Positions 29,170-38,695 of a stretch of DNA of 64,000 nucleotides are shown piece after piece (the first letter of the stretch is position 1; the number at the start of each line of letters is the position of its first letter). Under the pieces are notes generated by a model. That model worked only from the letters and a program-made list of their open reading frames with translations. It had not been told where the DNA came from and did not search any database. Source of the stretch: Tsukamurella sp. PLM1 (GTDB lineage Bacteria > Actinomycetota > Actinomycetes > Mycobacteriales > Mycobacteriaceae); contig NZ_AP025688.1 of assembly GCF_023168325.1 (NCBI RefSeq), forward strand, positions 3,286,001 through 3,350,000, given 5' to 3'. Both the position numbers and the translations under genes were made by a program.

Positions 29170-30089
29170 TACCGCTGGACCGCTTTGGCCACGCTGATGC
29201 AGCGGGTGATCCAGTCCCGCTCGCCGACATCCAGCGCGCGGTCGACACGCTTCGCGTCCTCCACCGCCCAGTGCGCGTTGAGCACCATCCGCACGGTCAC
29301 CCAGTCGCGGGCGCGGTCCTCGTCGAACCCGGCGGCCTCGACCACGGTGAAGAACCGCCGCTGGATGGATTCGCGCAGGTAGCCGTCCATCTCCTCCCAG
29401 CGGTTCCAGAGCAGCGGCGCCACCTCGTAGTGCGGGTCGCCGGACATCGGCTGCGGGTCGATCACGAGCCACGGCTCGCGATCGGCCGCGAGCACGTTCT
29501 CATAATGCAGGTCGCCGTGGATGATCCGCCCGACGGACTCCGGGTCGCCGACGAACGCCCGGCCGCGGGCGAGGGCCAGGTCGATCAGCCGGGGCGGCAC
29601 GGGCACATCCCGACGGTCCGCCTCCAGCGCGTCGAGCCATCGGGTCAGGATGCCGGTGAGCGGCCGCAGCCGCCCCGGGGCCGGTTTGTGCAGCCGGGCG
29701 TAGAACCCCGCGACGATCTCGCACGCGGCCAGGTCCCACTCCCCGGTGAGGTCGCGGTCCCCCAGCTTCTCCAGCAGCATCGCGCGCCGCGCGGGGTCGG
29801 CGCGGTACAGACGCACGGCACCGTCGCCGCCCCAGTACTGCAGGGCGAGGTGCTCGTGCTCGAGCTCCTCGGCACCGTCGAACGCGATCTTGAGCATCGC
29901 CTCGCCGTCCGGACCCCGCACCGGCACGACCAGCGACGTGAACCCGAACATCGCCTCGCCCGACGGCGTCAGGCCCCAGTCGGACAGCAGCTGATCGCGC
30001 AGCTTCGGTAACCGGTCGAACCACGCCGCCCAGTCCGGGCCCAGTCGCCGCTGCGCCTCGAGCTCTGCCGGGATCTCCACTCCCGCCAC
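29169..30089 (-). CDS. Aminoglycoside/hydroxyurea phosphotransferase-like kinase
   Basis: 306 residues. Kinase-like fold with AMLKIAFDGAEELEHEHLAL (ATP-site Lys and Glu), catalytic loop IIHGDLHYENVLAADREPWLVIDPQPMSGDPHYEVAPLLWNRW (H-G-D-x-x-x-x-N and D-P-x-x). It matches the APH(6)/hydroxyurea phosphotransferase group. The substrate cannot be inferred from sequence; such proteins are common housekeeping or resistance-like kinases in soil actinobacteria. The start may be at 30089 or slightly downstream. Confidence 0.85.
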   Translation of the reverse strand: MAGVEIPAELEAQRRLGPDWAAWFDRLPKLRDQLLSDWGLTPSGEAMFGFTSLVVPVRGPDGEAMLKIAFDGAEELEHEHLALQYWGGDGAVRLYRADPARRAMLLEKLGDRDLTGEWDLAACEIVAGFYARLHKPAPGRLRPLTGILTRWLDALEADRRDVPVPPRLIDLALARGRAFVGDPESVGRIIHGDLHYENVLAADREPWLVIDPQPMSGDPHYEVAPLLWNRWEEMDGYLRESIQRRFFTVVEAAGFDEDRARDWVTVRMVLNAHWAVEDAKRVDRALDVGERDWITRCISVAKAVQR

Positions 30090-30179
30090 GCTATCCGACG
30101 GTCCGCCGCGGACAGAATCGGAGAGTGCTGCTGCCGAACGCCTGTCACTCGCGCCGCGCCACGGCCCTCCGCCCCGGCC

Positions 30180-30974
30180 TCAGACCTCCGACGCCCCGCC
30201 CGCGGGTGCACCCACCGGCCGCATCAACGTCGGGTACTTCGGCGGCAGGCCGTCGCCGGTCGAGATGCCGCGCACGCGGCGGGAGATCCAGGGATACGCG
30301 AACTCGCGGCGCCAGCGGCGCTTGATCTCCCGGTCCTCGGCCGGCGTGATCAACGGCGCGGGACCGAGATCCGGCACGGACAGCGAATGCGGCACACCCA
30401 GCACGTCCAGCACCTCGATCGCCATCCGCAGGTGCCCCGGCACGGACATGTGGATGCGGTCGAACTCCCACATCCGCAGGTCCCGGTACTCCTTCATCCG
30501 CCAGTAGTCGAGCAGCAGCAGCCCACGGTCGGCGGCGATCTCGCGCACCAGCTCGTTGTAGATGGCGAACCGCCCGCGGAGCGCGCCGAAGATGCCGCTG
30601 CCGTGCGTGTCGGCCGCGGTCCAGACCACCACCGTGGCACCGGATTCCGCCAGCCGCCCCAGCATCGCGTCGTAGGCGGAGACCACCGCGTCCACGTCCA
30701 CCGACGGCCGGATCAGGTCGTTCGCCCCGGCGTACACGGTCACCAGATCCGGCCGCAGCTCCAGGCACGGATCGAGCTGTTCGGCGACGATCTGATCCAT
30801 CTTCTTCCCGCGGATCGCCAGGTTCGCGTAGCCGAAATCCGCTGACCGCGCGGCCATCACCTCGGCCACCCGGTCGGACCATCCGCGGTACTCGTGCGTC
30901 CCCGTCGGATCGGGATCGCCCACGCCCTCGGTGAACGAATCCCCGATCGCCACGTATCGCAGGAACTCAGCCAC
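30180..30974 (-). CDS. SGNH-fold hydrolase
   Basis: 264 residues without a signal peptide. Block I FLRYVAIGDSFTEGVGDPDP (Ser of GDSFTEG), block II YANLAIRGKKM (Gly), block III TVYAGANDLIRP (Asn), block V WEFDRIHMSVPGHLRMA (Asp-x-x-His). All catalytic blocks are intact. Cytosolic esterase or lipase of unknown substrate. Adjacent to the ManB gene with the same polarity and a 9-bp gap. Confidence 0.88.
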   Translation of the reverse strand: MAEFLRYVAIGDSFTEGVGDPDPTGTHEYRGWSDRVAEVMAARSADFGYANLAIRGKKMDQIVAEQLDPCLELRPDLVTVYAGANDLIRPSVDVDAVVSAYDAMLGRLAESGATVVVWTAADTHGSGIFGALRGRFAIYNELVREIAADRGLLLLDYWRMKEYRDLRMWEFDRIHMSVPGHLRMAIEVLDVLGVPHSLSVPDLGPAPLITPAEDREIKRRWRREFAYPWISRRVRGISTGDGLPPKYPTLMRPVGAPAGGASEV

Positions 30975-30983
30975 CGAAAACTC

Positions 30984-32089
30984 CTATACGTCCGTCGAGA
31001 ACCGCACGCCGCCGTCCGGCAGCTGAACACCGGGCCACACCCGCGCGCCGTGCAGCAGCTCGCACCGCGCGCCCACCGAGGCACCGTCGCCGATCACCGC
31101 CTCGCGGATCCGGGCCCGCGGCCCGATGTGCGCGCCGAAGCCGATGATGGACCGTTCCACGATCGCCCCGGCCTCGACCCGCACCCCGTCGAAGACCACG
31201 GCACCGTCGAGCCGTGCGCCCGCGCCGATCTCGGCACCGCGGCCCACCACGGACCCGCCGATCACCAGCGCCCCGGGCGCCACCGACGCGCCCGGGTGGA
31301 TCAGGCACTCGCCGCGGGTGCCGTCGAGCGCCGCCGACGGCGCGATCCCCGCACGAGATCCGAGCTGCCGGCGACGAAGTCCTCCGGCGTGCCCATGTCG
31401 CGCCAGTACCCGTAGTCCACGTGCCCGTACAGCTTGCGGCCGTCGTTGAGCAGCTTCGGGAACACCTCGCGCTCCACGGAGACCGGGCGCCCGGAGGGGA
31501 TCTCCTCGATCACGGACCGCTTGAACACGTAACAGCCGGCGTTGATCTGGTCGGTCGGGGGATCCTGGGTCTTCTCCAGGAACGCCGTCACGCGCCCGTC
31601 GCCGTCGGTCGGCACGCACCCGAAGGCGCGCGGGTCTGCCACGCGCACGAGGTGCATCGTGACGTCGGCGTCCTTCTCGCGGTGCGTCCGGACGACGGCG
31701 CGGATGTCCGAGCCGCCCAACACGTCCCCGTTGAACACGAGCACGTTCTCGGCGCGCAGCGCTGACAGCACGTTGCGGATGCCACCGCCCGTTCCCAGCG
31801 GCTCGGTCTCCACCACGTACGAAAGCTCCAGTCCCAGTTCGGAACCGTCGCCGAAGTACTCCTCGAACACCTCCGCCTTGAACGAGGTGCCCAGCACCAC
31901 CCGGCGGATGCCGGCGTCACGGATGCGGGAGAGCAGGTGCGTGAGGAAGGGCTTGCCCGCCGTCGGCAGCATCGGCTTGGGCGCCGAGAGAGTGAGCGGT
32001 CGCAGGCGAGTGCCCTTGCCGCCCACCAGGATCACGGCCTCGACGTCGCCGAGCTCCACGGCGGCATCAGGTTCGATCGAGTTCATCAT
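30984..32089 (-). CDS. manB: Mannose-1-phosphate guanylyltransferase-like NDP-sugar pyrophosphorylase, one frame break
   Basis: AVILVGGKGTRLRPLTLSAPKPMLPTAGKPFLTHLL is the nucleotidyltransferase signature. NGDVLGGSDI binds metal, and a left-handed beta-helix of hexapeptide repeats forms the C-terminus (LIHPGASVAPGALVIGGSVVGRGAEIGAGARLDGAVVFDGV...WPGVQLPDGGVRFSTDV). The frame breaks at 31347-31350 (C-run); one added base joins VRG to IAPSAALDG. Restored length about 368 residues. Corresponds to Rv3264c, supplying GDP-mannose for mannolipids and lipoarabinomannan. The start overlaps the end of the rhamnosyltransferase gene by 4 bp. Confidence 0.9.
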
Positions 32090-33017
32090 TCCCCCTCATC
32101 GGACGTGCGCCGGGCGCGCACCGCCGCGAACACGCTGACCCGCGATCGCGCGGCCAGCCCCACCTTCATCGCCGCGCGGAGCGGCGCCGCCGCCGGACCG
32201 GGGTGCCGGTCGGCGAAGAACCGGTACGCGGAATCGTGGTGCGCCGGGAGCATCAGCTCCGGCACCTTCCCCGCCGCGTGCCCCTTGGCGTGCACGATGC
32301 CCGCCGACGGAACGTACACGTTGCGCCAGCCCGCCCGGGCGAGCCGGTCACCGAAGTCGACGTCCTCCATGTACATGAAGTACCGGTCGTCGAAGCCGCC
32401 GATCGACTCGAACGCCTTCGGCCGCACCAGCAGGCACGACCCGCTGAGCCAGCCCGCCTCACGCTCCGACAGGTCCGCCTCGGCCTGCTGGTAGGCGCGC
32501 GTCCACGGATTCGACTTCCACACGGAGCCGAGCAGCGCGTGCCCGATCCCGAACCGCATGCTCGGCACCCGCCGCGCGGACGGGTAGACGGTGCCGTCCG
32601 GGTCGCGGATCAGCGGCCCCAGCGAGCCCGCGTCGGGGTGCCGCTCTGCCGCGGCGATCAGCTCGTCGATCGCGCCGGCCCCGAACACCACGTCGGGATT
32701 GCTGATCAGCAGGTAGTCGGGCGCGTCGGCGCCGTCCAGCCCCAGCCGCGCGGCGGCGAAGTTGATCGCCCCGCCGTATCCCAGATTCGCTCCGGTGCGC
32801 AGCAGCTCGGCCTGCGGGTGGGCCCGCTCGGCCGCCTCCGGCGCACCGTCGACCGACCCGTTGTCGGCCATCAGCACGCGCGGCGCCGCCCCGAGAACGC
32901 ACCGTCGATGCTGGTCAGGAAGTTCTCCAGGTGCTCACCCGGCGAGTAGGTGACGGTGATCACGGCCAGCGTGGCAGGGGGCACTGCGGTCGTCTCGTCG
33001 GTTCCGGGCACGCGCAC
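32086..33017 (-). CDS. wbbL: Rhamnosyltransferase WbbL (GT2), one frame break
   Basis: Start at GTG 33017 or 33011 (VPGTDETTAVPPATLAVITVTYSPGEHLENFLTSIDG). A C-run at 32889-32892 breaks the frame; one added base continues PRVLMADNGSVDGAPEAA...LRTGANLGYGGAINFAAARLG and the GT2 DxD-like site ISNPDVVFG, then GWLSGSCLLVRPKAFESIGGFDDRYFMYMEDVDFGDRLARAGW. About 310 residues. Transfers rhamnose from dTDP-rhamnose to GlcNAc-PP-decaprenol, the linker that joins arabinogalactan to peptidoglycan. Between rmlD and manB as in Rv3264c-Rv3266c. Confidence 0.92.
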
Positions 33018-33020
33018 AGG

Positions 33021-33962
33021 TTACCGGTCGGTTCCCCGGGGTGCGCCGAGCGCCCGGTCCAGCGCGTCCCGCCAATCCGGCAGCGGCCGCAGGCCCGCGT
33101 CCACCCACGCCCGCGACGAGAGCACCGAGTACGCCGGCCGCGGCGCGGGCCGCGGGAACTCCGCGGTCGTACACGGCGAGACCCGCCCGGGATCCGCGCC
33201 CACCCGCTCGAAGACGCCACGGGCCACGTCGAACCACGAGGCCGCGCCGCCGCCCGCCGCGTGCAGCACCCCTCCGGGTCGCGTGGGATCGACGCCCAGC
33301 AGCTCGGCCAGGTCCAGCAGGCCCGCGGCCAGGTCCGGCGCATAGGTGGGCGAGCCGGTCTGGTCGTCGACCACCTTCGGATCCACGCCCTGCCCGGCGA
33401 GCCGCCCCATCGTCCCCACGAAGTCCGGCGCCCACCCGACGCCGCCCGCGCCGTTAGCGCCGTTAGCGCCGCCCGCGCCGCCCGGCGCGGGACGCCGACC
33501 GGTGTACACCCAGGCGGTCCGCACGACGACGGTGCGCGGATCCTCCGCGAGCGCCGCCCGCTCGCCGTCGAGCTTGGTGCGCCCGTAGACGCTCGCCGGG
33601 CCGGTCGGGTCGCCCGGCTCCCACGGCCGCGGCGGCACCGGGGCGGTGCCGAACACGTAGTCCGTCGAGACCTGCACCAGCCGGGCGCCGGTGGCGGCGC
33701 ACCGTCGGGCCAGCAAGCCGGGGGCGAGCGCGTTGAGGGCCCCGGCGGCCTGCGGCGCGGACTCGGCCGCGTCGACGGCGGTGTGCGCGGCGCAGTTGAT
33801 CAGCACCGTTCGCGGCCCCAGATCGAGGCCCGCGACGGCGTGTGGCGAAGTCACGTCGAGGTCGGCGCGACGCAGCCCGCGGGCCTCGATACCCCGCTCG
33901 CGAGCCGCCGCGACCAGGGCCGATCCGAGCTGCCCGGCCGCGCCGGTGACCACCACGTCCAC
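33021..33962 (-). CDS. rmlD: dTDP-4-dehydrorhamnose reductase
   Basis: 313 residues from GTG 33962. Rossmann motif VVVTGAAGQLGSALV, NCAAHTAVDAAE, QVSTDYVFGTAPVPPRPWEPGDPTGPASVYGRTKLDGERA (YxxxK catalytic pair), GSPTYAPDLAAGLLDLAE. Makes dTDP-L-rhamnose for the cell-wall linker unit used by the next gene. A short GCCGTTAGC microrepeat encodes the loop GGAGGANGANGAGGVG at about 33435-33485, a probable disordered insertion. Ends 3 bp before wbbL. Confidence 0.93.
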   Translation of the reverse strand: MDVVVTGAAGQLGSALVAAARERGIEARGLRRADLDVTSPHAVAGLDLGPRTVLINCAAHTAVDAAESAPQAAGALNALAPGLLARRCAATGARLVQVSTDYVFGTAPVPPRPWEPGDPTGPASVYGRTKLDGERAALAEDPRTVVVRTAWVYTGRRPAPGGAGGANGANGAGGVGWAPDFVGTMGRLAGQGVDPKVVDDQTGSPTYAPDLAAGLLDLAELLGVDPTRPGGVLHAAGGGAASWFDVARGVFERVGADPGRVSPCTTAEFPRPAPRPAYSVLSSRAWVDAGLRPLPDWRDALDRALGAPRGTDR

Positions 33963-34097
33963 ACCGCGAACCGTACGCGACGGCCACGTCTGCGTACCTC
34001 GCCAGGTTCGGTCGGTACCGTTATGGGGATGTGATCGAGCGCGGCCGGAGCAGTCGGCCCGTGAGAACGCGATGTTTTCCGTCGAGAAGGAGTGGTG

Positions 34098-35788
34098 GTG
34101 GCCGACAGCCCGAATCGCCGTGGGGCGCGGCATTCCCGCAACTCCGGCGCGCCGCGCCGGAGCGTCCGGGCGGAGAACGAGGGCGTCGCCGACGGTGAGC
34201 CGAAGGTCCGGTCCCGGCAGGTCCCCGCGCGGCGGACCTCTCGGCCGACACCCGCGAGCGCGTGGAGCGCAGCGGCAAGGCCGCCATCGCACTGCTCACG
34301 GCGATCGTGCTGGTGGTGACAGGTGTCGCCTGGTTCTGGTGGTCGCGGTTCGCGGGCGACATCGAGCGCGGCCCGACGCTGGCCGCCAAGCCCGACGGCG
34401 CGACCGACATCCTGCTCGTCGGCACCGACTCGCGCACCGACGCCAAGGGCAATCCGCTCACCAAGCAGGAGCTCGCGCGGCTCAACGCGGGCTTCGACGA
34501 CGGCACGCTGAACACCGACACCATCATCCTGATCCGCATCCCCAACGACGGGAAGTCGGCCACCGCGATCTCCATCCCGCGCGACGCGTACGTCGCCATC
34601 CCCGACCAGGGCAAGGGCAAGATCAACTCGGCGTTCGCCGGCGCGGCCAACGTGACCCGGGACAAACTCATGGAGGAGGGCGTCGACGAGAAGGAGGCGG
34701 TGCACCGGGGGAACGAGGAGGGCCGCAAGGCGCTCATCGACACCGTCGCCGACCTCACCGGCGTCTCGGTCGACAGATACGCCGAGATCGGCCTCGTCGG
34801 GTTCTCGCGCCTCACCGACGCCGTGGGCGGCGTCGAGGTGTGCCTCAAGCGGCCCGTCAACGATTCGTTCTCGGGCGCCCGCTTCAAGGCGGGCAAGCAG
34901 ACCCTCAAGGGCCCGCAGGCGCTGAGCTTCGTCCGGCAGCGGCACGGACTTCCCCGCGGCGACCTGGACCGCGTGACGCGCCAGCAGGTGTTCATGGCCT
35001 CACTCGCGAGCAAAGTGCTCTCGACCGGCACGCTCACGAGCCCGAACAAGCTCAGCCAGCTGCAGAACGCGCTCACCACGTCGGTCACGCTCGACAGCGA
35101 CTGGGACGTGATGAACTTCGCGAAGGAGCTCGCGAACCTGTCGGCGGGCAACATCAAGTTCTCGACCGTGCCCGTGGTCCGCGACGACGGCTGGAGCGAC
35201 GACGGCATGCAGTCCGTGGTGGTCGTCGACCCGAAGCAGGTGCAGGCGTACGTGTCCGGCCTGCTGGGCGAGGACCCGAACACCAAGACCAAGAAGGCCA
35301 CGCCGTCCTCCGCGTCCGTGCCGTCGGTCGACCGCGGGTCGTACACCGTCGACGTGGTGAACGCGGGCTCCACCACGGGCCTCGCGGGCGGCGTCTCCTC
35401 CTTCCTCGCCGGGAAGGGCTTCGCCAAGGGCGGCACGAGCAACGCGACCACCGGCGAGGCCGGGCTCAGCAGTCAGAGCGCCGTGCTGGCCAGCTCGTCG
35501 AACGACCAGGGCGCCAAGGCCGTCGCCGCGCTGCTCGGCGGAATCCCGGTGGTCGCGAGCACGTCGGTCGAGGCGGGCCACGTCAAGGTCCTGCTGCAGG
35601 ACGGTTACTCCGGTCCCGGCTCCGCGAACTACTCCGGCTCCGACGCGGCGACGACCACCACGACGAAGTCGATCCCGCCCGGCATGACCGAGGCCCTCGA
35701 CCCCGAGGAGGCGGCCCGGATCAGCTCGCTCCTCAACCGCCCCGGCTTCACCGCCGAGCAGAACGGAGGCGTCCCGTGCGTGGACTGA
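34098..35788 (+). CDS. LytR-CpsA-Psr (LCP) family ligase, one frame break
   Basis: Start at GTG 34098, with AAGGAG five bases upstream (two more in-frame GTGs precede it). A basic cytoplasmic N-terminus breaks frame in the C-run at 34223-34226. One added base joins it to DLSADTRERVERSGKAAIALLTAIVLVVTGVAWFWW (membrane helix). The LCP domain has DILLVGTDSRTD, DTIILIRI and SIPRDAYV with its Arg/Asp lipid-phosphate ligands, then VRQRHGLPRGDLDRVTRQQ. A C-terminal LytR_C domain (YTVDVVNAGSTTGLAGGVSSFLAGKGF) follows. About 563 residues. Corresponds to Rv3267, which attaches arabinogalactan to peptidoglycan. Confidence 0.92.
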
Positions 35789-36525
35789 CGGTGACCGATC
35801 GGCTACTGGTGCCGATCGTCGAGGCCGAGCCCGCCGCGCCTCGCTTCACCTGGTACGACGACGCCTACGGCGCCGGGAGCGAAGCGAGCGGGCCGAATCG
35901 AGCCGGTGCCCGCATGGGCCTGTCGGCGATCACGCTGGGAAACTGGGCCGCGAAGTGCGGGAACCTGCTGCGCGACCAGTACGGCCTGGGCCCGGGCGAC
36001 CCCGTCGGGGTGCTCCTGCCCGCGCACTGGCAGACCGCGGGGATCCTGTTCGGCGCCTGGTGGGCGGGCTGCGAAGTGCGGTTCGGCGAGCCCGGCGACG
36101 TGAACTTCTGCGCCCCGGACCGGATCGACGAGGCCGGCGACGCCGACGAGATCCTCGCCGTGGGCCTCGACGCCTTTGGCCTGGCCGTCCGCGATCTCCC
36201 GCCGGGCATCGACGACTACACCACCGAGGTCCGCGTGCACCCCGACGCGTTCACTCCCGGCGGAGCCGGCGCGGATCTGCCGGTGCTCGCCGGGGACTCC
36301 GCCGAGATCGTGGTCGCCCGGAGCACCGCCCTGTCCGCCTCCGCCGGCTACGCCGCGGGCGACCGGGTGCTCTCGACGCGCGAGTGGCGCACCGTCGACG
36401 ACCTGTACGACGGCCTGCTCGCCCCGTTCGCCGCGTCGGCCTCGGTCATCCACGTGTCGAATCCGGACCCGGCGACGCTGACGGACAAGTTCACCGTCGA
36501 GAAGGCGACCGCCCGCGTGGCCTGA
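35776..36525 (+). CDS. TIGR03089 family protein (AMP-ligase-like N-terminal fold, Rv3268-like)
   Basis: About 249 residues. GTG 35776 has GGAGG six bases upstream and overlaps the LCP stop; GTG 35791 is an alternative. Sequence APRFTWYDDAYG...MGLSAITLGNWAAKCGNLLRDQYGLGPGDPVGVLLPAHWQTAGILFGAWWAGCEVRFG resembles the N-terminal part of acyl-adenylate enzymes but lacks the AMP-binding core. It matches the family next to cpsA in mycolata. Function unknown. Confidence 0.8.
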   Translation: MRGLTVTDRLLVPIVEAEPAAPRFTWYDDAYGAGSEASGPNRAGARMGLSAITLGNWAAKCGNLLRDQYGLGPGDPVGVLLPAHWQTAGILFGAWWAGCEVRFGEPGDVNFCAPDRIDEAGDADEILAVGLDAFGLAVRDLPPGIDDYTTEVRVHPDAFTPGGAGADLPVLAGDSAEIVVARSTALSASAGYAAGDRVLSTREWRTVDDLYDGLLAPFAASASVIHVSNPDPATLTDKFTVEKATARVA

Positions 36526-36528
36526 GAC

Positions 36529-37175
36529 CTACTGCCGCACGTCGAGCACGATCCGGGACGGCCCGGCGAGCGTGGAATCGGCGTAGCGCTGGTCGTTGCC
36601 GGTGAGCTTGACCGCCACCTGCAGCTGTCCCTCGAACGCGCACGAGATGATCGCCCGCGAGATCGCCCGGCCGGGACCGGCGACGGTGTTCGCGCCGGTG
36701 TAGGCAGGCTTGCCGTCGTCGTCGAACAGGGCGATCGGCTCGATCCTGAGCACCAGGTACTCCCCGGTCCGCCCGCGTCGAGCCCCGAGCCGCACTCGGT
36801 GATCGGACCGGCCGCGCGAGTCACGGTGTACGGCGGCACGTCGCCGGTGAACTGCAGCACCAGCCGGTCGTAGCCGTCGTGCCGGCCCATCCGCAGGTCC
36901 GAGAGCATCGTCGACGACGGTGCCGTGCGCGCGCTCGTGCTCGGCGCGCGCGACGTCGTGACGCGCACGCTCGTGCTGGAGGTGCCGCGCGCGCTCGTCG
37001 TGGTCGCGGTGACTGTTCCCGATGGCGCCGTGGTCGTCGCCGAGACCGGCGGCAGCTTCACGCCCGACGGTGCCGTCACCGGCCCGTCCTCGAAGCACGC
37101 CGTGAGGACCGCGCCCAGCGCGAGCACCGTCACCGTCGCACCGGCTGACCTGCGAACACCTGCCCCACGAAGCAC
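36529..37175 (-). CDS. Lipoprotein with AMIN-like C-terminal domain, one frame break
   Basis: The N-terminus (VLRGAGVRRSAGATVTVLALGAVLTACFEDG) ends in a lipobox LTAC. A Thr/Ser-rich linker (ATTTAPSGTVTATTTSARGTSSTSV) precedes a conserved domain LRMGRHDGYDRLVLQFTGDVPPYTVTRAAGPITECGSG. The frame breaks at 36772-36774 (C-run); one added base gives RTGEYLVLRIEPIALFDDDGKPAYTGANTVAGPGRAI...LAGPSRIVLDVRQ. The start could be GTG 37175 or ATG 37208. Surface lipoprotein, convergent with the TIGR03089 gene. Role unknown. Confidence 0.75.
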
Positions 37176-37270
37176 GAGAGCCCCTTCCGTCCGGTCCAGG
37201 CTAGGCACGGGCCGGGCGGGGGCGAATCGTTATCGAATCGACGGCGAGCTGGAACCGGCCCGCCGACGGT

Positions 37271-38431
37271 TCAGCGCAGCAGCTGGCGCGACATGACCAG
37301 GCGCTGGACCTGGTTGGTGCCCTCGTAGATCTGGGTGATCTTGGCGTCACGCATCATCCGCTCGACCGGGAAATCGCGGGTGTAGCCGGCGCCGCCGAGC
37401 AGCTGGACGGCGTCGGTGGTGACGTCCATCGCGACGTCGGAGGCGAAGCACTTCGACGCGGAGCTGATGAAGCCGAGGTTCTTCTCGCCGCGCTCGGCGC
37501 GGGCGGCCGCGGTGTAGACCATGAGGCGGGCGGCCTCGAGGCGCATCGCCATGTCGGCGACCATGAACTGGACGCCCTGGAACTCGGAGATGGACTTGCC
37601 GAACTGCTTGCGGTCCTTGATGTACTCGATCGCCACGTCGAGCGCGCCCTGCGCGATGCCGACAGCCTGCGCGCCGATGGTCGGGCGGGTGTGGTCGAGG
37701 GTCTGCAGCGCGGTCTTGAAGCCGGTGCCCTCGTCGCCGATCATGCGCATCGCGGGGATGCGGCACTCCTCGAACGCCAGCTCGGCGGTGGGGCTGCCCT
37801 TGATGCCCAGCTTGTGCTCGTAGCCGGTCACGGAGAAGCCCGGATCGTCCTTGTGGACGATGAAGGAGCTGATGCCGTTGGCGCCCTTCTCGGGGTCGGT
37901 GACGGCCATGACCGTGTACCAGGTGGACTTGCCGCCGTTGGTGATCCAGCACTTGGAACCGTTGAGCACCCACTCGTCACCCTCGCGACGGGCGCGGGTG
38001 CGCATCGACGCGGCGTCGGAACCGGCCTCGCGCTCGGAGAGGGCGTAGGAGGCCATGGCCTCGCCCTCGGCGAGCGACGGCAGCACGTGCTGCTTGAGCT
38101 CCTCGGAGCCGTTGAGGATCAGGCCCATGGTGCCGAGCTTGTTCACGGCGGGGATCAGCGAGGAGCTGCCGCAGACGCGCGCCACCTCCTCGATCACGAT
38201 GCAGGTCGCGACCGAGTCCGCACCCTGGCCGCCGTACTCCTCGGGCACGTGGATGGCGTTGAAGCCGCTGGCGACCAGCGCGTCCAGCGCCTCCTGCGGG
38301 AACCGCTCCTTCTCGTCGACGTCCTTGGCGTGCGGCGCGATGTCGCGCTCCGCGAGCGCCCGGATGGCCGCGCGCAGTTCCTCGTGCTCCTCGGGGAGCT
38401 GGAACAGGTCGAAGTCGGGGTTACCTGCCAT
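37271..38431 (-). CDS. fadE25: Acyl-CoA dehydrogenase FadE25-like
   Basis: About 386 residues. ATG 38431 (MAGNPDFDLFQLPEEHEELRAAIRALAERDIAPHAKDVDEKERFP) has GGAGG upstream. Signature YALSEREAGSDAASMRTRARREGDEWVLNGSKCWITNGG binds FAD and substrate. DRKQFGKSISEFQGVQFMVADMAMRLEAARLM and QLLGGAGYTRDFPVERMMRDAKITQIYEGTNQVQRLVMSRQLL carry the catalytic Glu (YEGT). First oxidation step of beta-oxidation. Corresponds to Rv3274c, upstream of purE/purK genes. Confidence 0.94.
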   Translation of the reverse strand: MAGNPDFDLFQLPEEHEELRAAIRALAERDIAPHAKDVDEKERFPQEALDALVASGFNAIHVPEEYGGQGADSVATCIVIEEVARVCGSSSLIPAVNKLGTMGLILNGSEELKQHVLPSLAEGEAMASYALSEREAGSDAASMRTRARREGDEWVLNGSKCWITNGGKSTWYTVMAVTDPEKGANGISSFIVHKDDPGFSVTGYEHKLGIKGSPTAELAFEECRIPAMRMIGDEGTGFKTALQTLDHTRPTIGAQAVGIAQGALDVAIEYIKDRKQFGKSISEFQGVQFMVADMAMRLEAARLMVYTAAARAERGEKNLGFISSASKCFASDVAMDVTTDAVQLLGGAGYTRDFPVERMMRDAKITQIYEGTNQVQRLVMSRQLLR

Positions 38432-38589
38432 GACGGCCTCCATCAGGGGTCTACGTGTTTCGTCCGCCGCTGATTGTATCCATGCCGGCTCCGCCGCCAG
38501 TTAGTCGCTCGTAACCGTTTCCCGACGGTGCCGTTGTCCTCCGGCACAACGGCACGTCTCCCACCCGATCCGCGACCCCTCGCGGTTCT

Positions 38590-38648
38590 CCCACCTTTTT
38601 CGCGGCTACCCACCTCGCACGCGGGGTGGGTAGCCGCGAAAGGGTGGG
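38590..38648. repeat. Family C palindromic repeat, left copy
   Basis: Perfect 17-bp arms TTTCGCGGCTACCCACC (38598-38614) and GGTGGGTAGCCGCGAAA (38625-38641) with a 10-nt loop, extended on both sides by CCCACC/GGGTGGG. It lies 48 bp past the stop of the nuclease-like gene at 38696. A sister copy lies beyond the other end of that gene. Confidence 0.8.
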
Positions 38649-38695
38649 AGGCTTCGTTCCTCCGCTCCGTGTCGCCCGCGCCGCGCGCCCCGCGG

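Noticed and set aside
34092-34319. A separate small basic protein before the LCP gene
   Set aside because: It is the cytoplasmic N-terminus of the LCP protein, cut off by a missing C at 34223-34226.
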